Shown here: positions 14,574 to 19,997 of the stretch, piece after piece | Layout: each line of letters starts with the position of its first letter | Position numbering within the stretch: position 1 is the first letter of the stretch | Assembly (NCBI GenBank): GCA_013043945.1 | Contig: JABEUW010000011.1 | Coordinates: 1-19,997 of the forward strand | Length of the DNA: 19,997 bases | Origin: Vulcanimicrobiota bacterium | Lineage (GTDB): Bacteria; Vulcanimicrobiota; Vulcanimicrobiia; Vulcanimicrobiales; Vulcanimicrobiaceae | Reading direction: 5' to 3' | Position numbers and translations under genes: made by a program | The notes under the pieces: model-generated | What the model was told of the DNA's origin: nothing | Database searches by the model: none | Seen by the model: only the letters and a program-made list of their open reading frames with translations

Positions 14574-16153
14574 TGCCACGCGTTCCAAGAATCGCCAATG
14601 AACGATGCCGGAATATATCCGCGAACGCGGTTATCGATGGCGGTGGTCGAGCGCTCCCAATAAACGAAGACCATCGGTACGAGTTGGTGGATGCGCTCCT
14701 CCTCGCGTTGGTAGAGTTGTTTTCGTAGCGCGGTATCGAAGGTCGAAGCGGCGGCTTGGGAGGTGGCATCGACGATGGGATCGCGCAGCCAATTCGTATT
14801 CGCGCCGTTCGGCGGAATGAACGCACTATTCCAGGAGCCGCTGTTATCGGGGTCGGGGCCGTTGGTCTCGATGCTCCACTCCATATCGTAGTGTCCGCTA
14901 TAGATCGGGCCGGTCTGCGCGAAGAGAAAGCTCGGTGGGAAATTGCGAATCCGCAGATCGATGCCGAGCCGGCGCAACATCGCTTGCATGACCACCTCGG
15001 CGCGTTCGTTCGAGAGCAGATTGCTTCCGCTGATAATCGTGAGGGTGAGCCGCTCTCCGTCGCGCGTGCGAATGCCGTCGGCGGATCGCCGCCAACCCGC
15101 TGCGCGCAGCAGCGCCGCGGCGTGGGCGGGATCGTAGGGATAGGGCGCGATCTTCGGCGCGGCCCACGATTCGGGAAAAATATCCGAGACGGCGGGAAGA
15201 TCGACGCCATGGTAGATCGTGTCGCGAAGACGCTTCCAATCGATCCCTTCGGCGATAGCGAGTCGCACGCGCACGTCGCGCAGGATCGGACGACTGCAAT
15301 TAAAGCCAAGGTGGCGCCAATTCGCCAGCAGCGTGTGCACGACGTGAATACCGGAGATCGAAGCGAGGTCGGGAATCTGCGTCTCGCCGACGGAGGGATC
15401 GATATCGATTTCGTGCGTGCGCAACGCGTTGAGCATCGAGTTTGAATTTGGAATCACCACCCAACGCACGTGCGCGAGCTTCGGTTCTCCGCGGAAGTAG
15501 CGCGGGTTTGCTGCAAAAGTGAGCGAGGCGCCATGGTGCCAGTCTTCGAGGATGTACGGCCCGCTGGAGAGCGGCGCGTTGTTAAACGAGGCGCGATTGA
15601 GGCTCGGCAGTTTTGCGAGGAGGTGCGCCGGGAGCGGTGGATAGCCCGAGCCGCCGATCGCGAGCACGCCGAGAAATGCCGCCATCGGATGCTTAAGGCG
15701 AATGATGATGGTGTGGCGCGTCGGCGCGCTCGCCGATGCGATATCGTCCCATCCGTAGCGCGTCTTGACATCGTTGCGCGGATTGAAGACGGCGTGATAG
15801 GTGAACATCCAATCGCGCGCATCGAGCGGGGCACCATCGGCCCAGCGCACGCCGCGCCGAAGGTGGATCGTAATGACCTTCCCGTCGCGGCTGATGCCGC
15901 CGTTCCGAAGCGTCGGGACTTGCGTTGCGAGATCCGGAATGTAATTGCCGCGCGCGTCGTAGCGCAAGAGATAACTGAAGAGCATGCCGTCGGCGAGATC
16001 GGCGGCGGCGGCGTGTCCGAAGAGCGGATCGAGATTGTCGGGTTCGTCGGGCTCGCCGAGCCGCAGCGTGTTGGGTGGCGGCACGTTTGCAGCGCATCCG
16101 GCGAAGCCGAAGGCGAGCGCGGCGATGAAGAGTGCGACGACGATGCGTTTCAT
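14540..16153 (-). CDS. ABC-type peptide-binding lipoprotein (SBP_bac_5/OppA family)
   Basis: A 537-residue extracytoplasmic solute-binding protein, normal for the OppA/DppA/MppA family. The N-terminus is a lipoprotein signal, MKRIVVALFIAALAFGFAG followed by C20 (lipobox FAGC). The mature protein shows the family layout: LRLGEPDEPDNLDPLF, a GMLFSYLLRYD segment, IHLRRGVRWADGAPLDARD near 96-114, and the SSGPYILEDW block near 210. These proteins deliver oligopeptides or murein peptides to an ABC permease, but no permease or ATPase gene lies in the window. GAGGTG eight bases upstream on the - strand supports the ATG at 16153, which overlaps the DUF1611 stop as ATGA. Specificity for cell-wall peptides is inferred only from its neighbours. 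Confidence 0.92.
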   Translation of the reverse strand: MKRIVVALFIAALAFGFAGCAANVPPPNTLRLGEPDEPDNLDPLFGHAAAADLADGMLFSYLLRYDARGNYIPDLATQVPTLRNGGISRDGKVITIHLRRGVRWADGAPLDARDWMFTYHAVFNPRNDVKTRYGWDDIASASAPTRHTIIIRLKHPMAAFLGVLAIGGSGYPPLPAHLLAKLPSLNRASFNNAPLSSGPYILEDWHHGASLTFAANPRYFRGEPKLAHVRWVVIPNSNSMLNALRTHEIDIDPSVGETQIPDLASISGIHVVHTLLANWRHLGFNCSRPILRDVRVRLAIAEGIDWKRLRDTIYHGVDLPAVSDIFPESWAAPKIAPYPYDPAHAAALLRAAGWRRSADGIRTRDGERLTLTIISGSNLLSNERAEVVMQAMLRRLGIDLRIRNFPPSFLFAQTGPIYSGHYDMEWSIETNGPDPDNSGSWNSAFIPPNGANTNWLRDPIVDATSQAAASTFDTALRKQLYQREEERIHQLVPMVFVYWERSTTAIDNRVRGYIPASFIGDSWNAWQWEVVPSASHS

Positions 16154-17205
16154 GCGGTGCGCACCTCGCGTTTTCGGAGCGAGCCGGCGATCTCGGCGTA
16201 GAACGCATCGGCACCGAAACGCACCAGATCGTCGGCAGGGAGTTGCGTCTCGGCGCGCGCGCGTGCGATCTCCGCTCGCGCCGCGCCTTCGTCGAGCCCG
16301 CGGGTGTTGAGCGCGATGCCGATAACGTTTGCCGGTTTTACCGCTGCGAGCAATGCTTCGTGCAGGCGGATCAGTTCACGATACGGCAGCGTCGGCGTGG
16401 CGTACGCGTTGATGTTCGTCCGGTGCGGCATGCAGACCAGCACGAGCGCATCGGGTGCGCAGCCGTAGAGCAGCGCGAGCGTTACCGGCGCATAGGCCGG
16501 ATGATTGATCGCGCCCTGCCCCTCGACGACGATGGCATCGGGCTGCTGCTCCGCCGCTTCGAGGACGAGCCGTTCGCATGCGCCCGCTGCGAAATCGGCG
16601 ATCGTTCGGTCGACCGCGATTCCCCAGCCCGCAATTGCGATGCCGGTCTGTCCGGTCGGCACGAAGTTCCATCGCCGTTGCGCGCGGCGAGCCGCCGCGC
16701 AGAGTTCGAGCGAGACCGTCATCTTGCCGACGTTGCAATCGTTACCGACGGTTAGCAGAATCGGCGCTGCGATATCGTAGGCCGCGCCGGAGAAGACCGG
16801 CGTTGCGGGGACGGCGCGCAGATCGTAGAGGCGCACGCCGCGCTTTCTTGCCGCGCTTGCGATCTCTTCATCCTCGGCGAGCATGCTGTGCAGCCCGCTG
16901 ACGATATCGAGCCCCGCCTCGACGGCCTCTAAAACGCCGGAGCGGAGATCGCCGAGCGCACCGCCGATCGGTGCGGTTCCGACGAGCAGAGCGGTCGGCG
17001 CGAACGGCAGCGCGTCGTTTAGCGATGCGACGATGGGTGCCTCGCAGCGCGCGAGGTGTGGCACGAGATCGCAGACGCGTTTGCCGGCACAGCTCGGATC
17101 GATGACGGCGACGACGGGATCGCTACCGTAGGCGATGACGCCGTGCGCGGTTTTCGCGCTCTGGGCGAACGCATTCGGGGCGAGAACGACGTAGCGACGG
17201 ATCAC
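16150..17205 (-). CDS. DUF1611 family P-loop protein, DgcN (D-glutamate N-acetyltransferase)-like
   Basis: 351 residues from a GTG at 17205 that overlaps the epimerase stop as GTGA; the longer open frame upstream is a shadow of that gene. The protein has an N-terminal domain (1-145) and a C-terminal P-loop domain with GNDCNVGKMT at 154-163 (Walker A with K161, T163) and IVVEGQGAINHPAYAPVTL around 225-243, both signatures of DUF1611. Characterised members called DgcN acetylate D-glutamate, and the partner DgcA then racemises N-acetyl-D-glutamate to the L-form. The same pairing is seen here. Assignment to D-glutamate specifically is inference; the family is small and other substrates are possible. 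Confidence 0.8.
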   Translation of the reverse strand: MIRRYVVLAPNAFAQSAKTAHGVIAYGSDPVVAVIDPSCAGKRVCDLVPHLARCEAPIVASLNDALPFAPTALLVGTAPIGGALGDLRSGVLEAVEAGLDIVSGLHSMLAEDEEIASAARKRGVRLYDLRAVPATPVFSGAAYDIAAPILLTVGNDCNVGKMTVSLELCAAARRAQRRWNFVPTGQTGIAIAGWGIAVDRTIADFAAGACERLVLEAAEQQPDAIVVEGQGAINHPAYAPVTLALLYGCAPDALVLVCMPHRTNINAYATPTLPYRELIRLHEALLAAVKPANVIGIALNTRGLDEGAARAEIARARAETQLPADDLVRFGADAFYAEIAGSLRKREVRTA

Positions 17206-18218
17206 GGAGTGAAGGTTTCGCGGACGCCGAGCCCGGGCCCGCCGGGAAGCACGAGCTTTCCGCGCTCGTAGGTGAGCCCGGTAAACGGGTCGCCGGCGGT
17301 GAGGAAGGGGCCGTCGATATCCGCCCAATCGACGAGCGGGCTGATCTGCGCCGCAGCGGTGGCGAGAATTGCACTCTCCACCATGCACCCGAGCATTACT
17401 TTTAAACCGAGCGCGCGAGCGGTGTGAATCATCGCGAGCGCGCCGCGTAGCCCGCCGCACTTGACGAGTTTGACGTTGACGCCCGCAACGCAACCCGCGA
17501 GCCGTGGAAGATCGCCGGCATCGCGGGAATCCTCATCGGTGACGATGGGGATCGCGCTGCGCGCGGAGATCGCACGTAACCCGGCCGGATTACCGGCGGG
17601 AATCGGTTGCTCGCAGAACTCGATATCGAACCGCGCGAGCTCGGCGAGCACGAGAATTGCTTCGTCGACATCCCAGCCTTCATTGGCGTCGATCCGAATC
17701 GTTCCGGTATAACGCGCGCGGATCGCCTCGATCGTTTCGACCTGTTGGTGCAGCGCTCCGAGTCCGAGCTTGATTTTTAGAATCGGGTGCTCGCGTACTT
17801 CGTCGACCTTTTGCAACGTGCTCTCGGGATCGGCGATGCCGATGGTGAACGAGGTCGTCGGCGTCTCGCGAGGATCGAGGCCGAAATATTCGTAGAGCGG
17901 CAACCCCGTTGCCTTGCCGATCCAGTCGTGCAGCGCGATATCGAGCGCACAGCGCGCCGCCGGCGGAATCGTCGGCGCGAGGAGCTCTTCGAGGCGATAT
18001 GGCGATGCCGCTTCGGCGCGGTACGAAGCGAAAAACGCGAGCAGCGATTCGACCGATTCGCCGTAGCGGGCGATCGGCGCGCTCTCGCCGAGCGCGTCGA
18101 TTCCATCGCAGGACATGCGTAGCAGCGCCGAGCGCGCGTAGGTCGATTCCCCACGGGTGATTTTGAATGGGTGCTTCAGCGGGATTCGGAGCTCGCTCGC
18201 TGCAAAGGTCGCGTTCAT
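17202..18218 (-). CDS. Enolase-superfamily dipeptide epimerase (L-Ala-D/L-Glu epimerase or DgcA-like)
   Basis: A 338-residue muconate-lactonizing-subgroup enzyme. The N-terminal capping domain (about 1-110) is followed by the barrel with the K148-x-K150 acid/base motif, metal ligands D177 (IDANEGW), E203 (FCEQP) and D228 (TDED), the second lysine in NVKLVKCGG (250-253) and DID at 300-302. That DxD pair binds the dipeptide ammonium in L-Ala-D/L-Glu epimerases and argues for a dipeptide substrate; the DUF1611 neighbour argues for the N-acetyl-glutamate racemase DgcA. Either way it inverts a glutamate-like alpha carbon. ATG at 18218 has GGAAGG eight bases upstream (- strand; 18227-18232). It is the first gene of the operon and overlaps the divergent photolyase start. 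Confidence 0.87.
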   Translation of the reverse strand: MNATFAASELRIPLKHPFKITRGESTYARSALLRMSCDGIDALGESAPIARYGESVESLLAFFASYRAEAASPYRLEELLAPTIPPAARCALDIALHDWIGKATGLPLYEYFGLDPRETPTTSFTIGIADPESTLQKVDEVREHPILKIKLGLGALHQQVETIEAIRARYTGTIRIDANEGWDVDEAILVLAELARFDIEFCEQPIPAGNPAGLRAISARSAIPIVTDEDSRDAGDLPRLAGCVAGVNVKLVKCGGLRGALAMIHTARALGLKVMLGCMVESAILATAAAQISPLVDWADIDGPFLTAGDPFTGLTYERGKLVLPGGPGLGVRETFTP

Positions 18219-18232
18219 GCCGCGAGCCTTCC
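18204..18232. promoter_or_regulatory. Overlapping divergent translation starts in a CATG palindrome
   Basis: The palindrome CATG at 18216-18219 serves as the ATG of both divergent genes: + strand 18217-18219 for the photolyase and - strand 18218-18216 for the epimerase. Each has a ribosome site inside the other gene: AAAGG at 18204-18208 for the + strand and GGAAGG (read as CCTTCC at 18227-18232) for the - strand. There is no intergenic DNA, so the promoters must lie in the opposing coding sequences. Confidence 0.6.
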
Positions 18233-19704
18233 GCCCATCCGGCCGCACTCCTCGGCGCAGCATCCTCTGGCTCCGTCGCGACCTTCGCTTGCGCGATAAC
18301 GTCGCGCTCGCCGAAGCTGCGGAGGCAAGCGATGAGGTGGCGCTCGCCTTCGTGCTCGACCCGGTGCTCTTGCGGAGCGAACGCATGGGGGCACCGCTGG
18401 TGCAAGCGTACTTCTCGGCGCTCGCTTCGTTGCGCGCGGAGCTGCGCTCGCGCGGCAGCGAGCTCGCGTTGCTCGAAGGCGACTTTGCGGAGCAGTTGAC
18501 GGCATTCGCAGGGCGGATCGGTGCCGGAGCGCTCTACTACAACGACGATTACGAGCCGGAGGCGATCGAACGGGATGCGCGCGTGCGCACAGCGCTCGAG
18601 GCGGCGGGAGTCGCGGTTCACTCCTCGCTCGATCACGTCTATTTCGGTGCCGACGAAGTCCGAACCGAGGGCGGCGCGCCCTATCGCATCTTCACGCCGT
18701 ACAAACGGCGTTGGCTCGACCAACACGCGCTAGCGCCGCGGATGCCCGTACGATCGAACCGCGCCAGTGCGGAAAAATTGATTGCACGCGCGGAGATTGG
18801 AGCGACCCGCGATTTTCCTGAGCCCGAAGAATACGGCCACCGTTCGTCGGCGGCCTATCCGACGTGTAGCGAAGCCGGCGCGGGTGCGTGCCTCGAGCGC
18901 TTTCTCGCCGAAGGCGGCGCGAGCGATGCGTACTCGCTCCAGCGCGATCTGCCGGCACTCGATGGAACATCGCGGCTCTCACCCGATTTGCGCGCCGGGA
19001 CGATCGGTATTCGCACCTGTGTTGCGCGCGCGCGTTCGGCGATGGAGGGCGCGAGCGCGAAACGGCGGGCGAGCCTCGACGTGTGGCTCTCGGAGCTGAT
19101 CTGGCGCGATTTCTACCAGCAGATTTTGCGCAACTTCCCGCACGTTGCAAACGCGCCGTTTCTTCCTGCGACGGCGGCGATTCCGTGGCGCGAGGACGAG
19201 CTGGCGTTTCGCGCCTGGTGCGAGGCGCGCACCGGGTACCCCATCGTCGATGCCGCGATGCAGCAACTCAATACGACCGGCTGGATGCACAATCGCTTGC
19301 GCATGATCGTGGCGTCATTTCTGAGCAAGGACCTGTTGCTGAACTGGCAATGGGGAGAGCGCTATTTCGAGCGGCAGCTCGCCGACGCCGACCTCGCGCA
19401 GAATAACGGCGGCTGGCAGTGGGCGGCCTCGACCGGCACCGATGCGGCGCCGTACTTTCGCATCTTCAACCCGGTGCTGCAAGGGCAGCGCTTCGATCCG
19501 GAGGGAGCGTTCGTACGCGCGATGCTGCCCGCGCTGCGCGGCGTGCCGACGAAATACGTACATGCCCCGTGGCAGATGCCGCCGCTCGTGCAGCGCGAAT
19601 CGGGATGTATCATCGGCGAGGATTATCCCGCGCCGATCGTCGACCGCACGGAGACGAAAACGCGCGTACTCGCCGCTTTCTCAGCGGCATTGGGAAGAGC
19701 ATGA
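18217..19704 (+). CDS. DNA photolyase / cryptochrome family protein (class I CPD photolyase-like)
   Basis: A 495-residue flavoprotein that would repair UV-induced pyrimidine dimers using light. The N-terminal Rossmann-like antenna domain begins SILWLRRDLRLRDN at about 15-28. The C-terminal helical FAD domain has WLSELIWRDFYQQIL (about 290-304), TGYPIVDAAMQQLNTTGWMH (about 338-357) and NNGGWQWAASTGTDAAPYF (about 395-413). Tryptophans in LIWRDF, GWMHNR and LNWQWGER fall where E. coli PhrB has W306, W359 and W382, so electron transfer to FAD looks intact. The ATG at 18217 adds about 14 residues before the first strand; GTG at 18157 is possible but lies deep in the divergent gene. The class (CPD or 6-4) and the antenna cofactor cannot be settled by eye. 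Confidence 0.93.
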   Translation: MPRAFRPSGRTPRRSILWLRRDLRLRDNVALAEAAEASDEVALAFVLDPVLLRSERMGAPLVQAYFSALASLRAELRSRGSELALLEGDFAEQLTAFAGRIGAGALYYNDDYEPEAIERDARVRTALEAAGVAVHSSLDHVYFGADEVRTEGGAPYRIFTPYKRRWLDQHALAPRMPVRSNRASAEKLIARAEIGATRDFPEPEEYGHRSSAAYPTCSEAGAGACLERFLAEGGASDAYSLQRDLPALDGTSRLSPDLRAGTIGIRTCVARARSAMEGASAKRRASLDVWLSELIWRDFYQQILRNFPHVANAPFLPATAAIPWREDELAFRAWCEARTGYPIVDAAMQQLNTTGWMHNRLRMIVASFLSKDLLLNWQWGERYFERQLADADLAQNNGGWQWAASTGTDAAPYFRIFNPVLQGQRFDPEGAFVRAMLPALRGVPTKYVHAPWQMPPLVQRESGCIIGEDYPAPIVDRTETKTRVLAAFSAALGRA

Positions 19705-19771
19705 AGCGGATCGACGTGGTGCGCCGTTTTATAACGTGTCGATGACCGTCAGCGCTTACCCATGACTGTCA

Positions 19772-19802
19772 GCCCGAGTAGCGCGAAGCGCGTATCGAGG
19801 GC
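19772..19802. repeat. REP-like imperfect palindrome
   Basis: GCCCGAGTAGCGC, a GAA loop and GCGCGTATCGAGGGC form an imperfect hairpin with a GCGC inner stem, a TA step and a GCCC/GGGC outer stem interrupted by short bulges. This CGAGTAGCGC-GAA-GCGCGTATCGAG pattern looks like the small intergenic palindromes scattered through many GC-rich bacterial genomes. Only one copy is in the window, so the repeat status is inferred. Confidence 0.45.
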
Positions 19803-19898
19803 CCGCACGGCGTGGCGCTTGCGTCGCGGCACGCCTTTCGCAGCGGCAACTCGGCGTGATATCAGCGCCTTGGCGACGAAGGTGCCGCGCAAATTATC

Positions 19899-19926
19899 GA
19901 AGGGGCTCGGTAACCCGAACCCCTTC
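19899..19926. terminator. Strong hairpin downstream of the photolyase gene
   Basis: Twelve-base arms (19899-19910 and 19915-19926) pair with one mismatch around a TAAC loop: GAAGGGGCTCGG against CCGAACCCCTTC. The stability is enough for a terminator, but no T-run follows on either strand and it lies almost 200 bases past the photolyase stop. It may instead be part of the repeat element. Confidence 0.35.
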
Positions 19927-19997
19927 TCAACTCATTACGGACGAGTAGCCCCCTAACGAAGTGTCTTGATTTTAGCACGGTAACGACTCCGCATCAA

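Larger units (their letters stand above)
19742..19926. repeat. Repeat- and hairpin-rich non-coding stretch, candidate interspersed element
   Basis: The 293 bases after the photolyase (19705-19997) contain no convincing gene. Within them ATGACCGTCAGC (19742-19753) and ATGACTGTCAGC (19762-19773) are near-identical 12-base direct repeats exactly 20 bases apart. A REP-like palindrome follows at 19772-19802, then several alternately pairing GGCGTG/CACGCC segments, and finally a strong hairpin at 19899-19926. A 64-codon open frame (19762-19956) runs across all of this, is rich in Arg, Ala, Ser and Thr, and is more likely a by-product than a gene. The structure suggests an interspersed repeat or structured RNA; copy number in the genome would decide. 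The last 70 bases show nothing definite. Confidence 0.4.

Noticed and set aside
17680..18726. Open frame on the - strand (348 codons) across the epimerase/photolyase junction
   Set aside because: It runs through two real genes in a different frame and has Arg-rich low-information composition.
19762..19956. Possible 64-residue protein after the photolyase
   Set aside because: No ribosome site or domain is seen, and it passes through a palindrome and a hairpin; it is better explained as a chance frame across a repeat element.
19966..19997. TTGAT...ATCAA inverted pair at the window end, considered as a promoter or element end
   Set aside because: Only five bases per arm with a long spacer and no recognisable -10/-35 spacing; chance is sufficient.

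Overview
The window is about 20 kb of GC-rich, very densely packed bacterial DNA. Genes for ADP-heptose synthesis, two GT9 heptosyltransferase-like enzymes and an LpxB-like enzyme point to a diderm bacterium that makes a heptose-containing lipopolysaccharide core. The phylum cannot be fixed from sequence alone. The general look (high GC, many GTG starts, stop/start overlaps) would fit an uncultured lineage such as Eremiobacterota (WPS-2), but that is a guess.

Region 1 (1-11249, all + strand) reads as one long transcription unit. It begins inside the end of hisS, then runs accB, gmhA, rfaE1, rfaE2, an LpxB-like glycosyltransferase, an alternating GT2-GT9-GT2-GT9-GT2 series, aspS, and two small secreted proteins that look like divergent paralogs. 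GmhA and the separate kinase and adenylyltransferase (RfaE1, RfaE2) supply ADP-heptose, except for the GmhB phosphatase step, which is not here. The GT9 enzymes probably transfer heptose and the GT2 enzymes extend or branch the core. The whole envelope cassette lies between two tRNA synthetase genes, hisS and aspS. AspS carries the residues associated with the non-discriminating (tRNA-Asp/Asn) type.

Region 2 (11250-13164) holds a PaiB-like FMN-binding protein on the - strand and a divergent fosmidomycin-resistance-type MFS exporter on the + strand, with a short shared intergenic region.

Region 3 (13171-18218, - strand) is a coupled operon. In transcription order it contains an enolase-superfamily dipeptide epimerase/DgcA-like enzyme, a DUF1611/DgcN-like P-loop protein, a lipoprotein peptide-binding ABC component, a C39-like cysteine peptidase, and trmL. 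The first four suggest uptake and breakdown of peptides containing D-amino acids, such as cell-wall peptides or D-glutamate. This is the most interesting functional unit in the window.

Region 4 (18217-19997, + strand) is a DNA photolyase/cryptochrome-family gene whose ATG overlaps the divergent epimerase ATG in a CATG palindrome. It is followed by about 290 bases without a convincing gene, containing a short near-direct repeat, a REP-like palindrome and a strong hairpin. No rRNA, tRNA, CRISPR array, transposase or prophage gene was seen.
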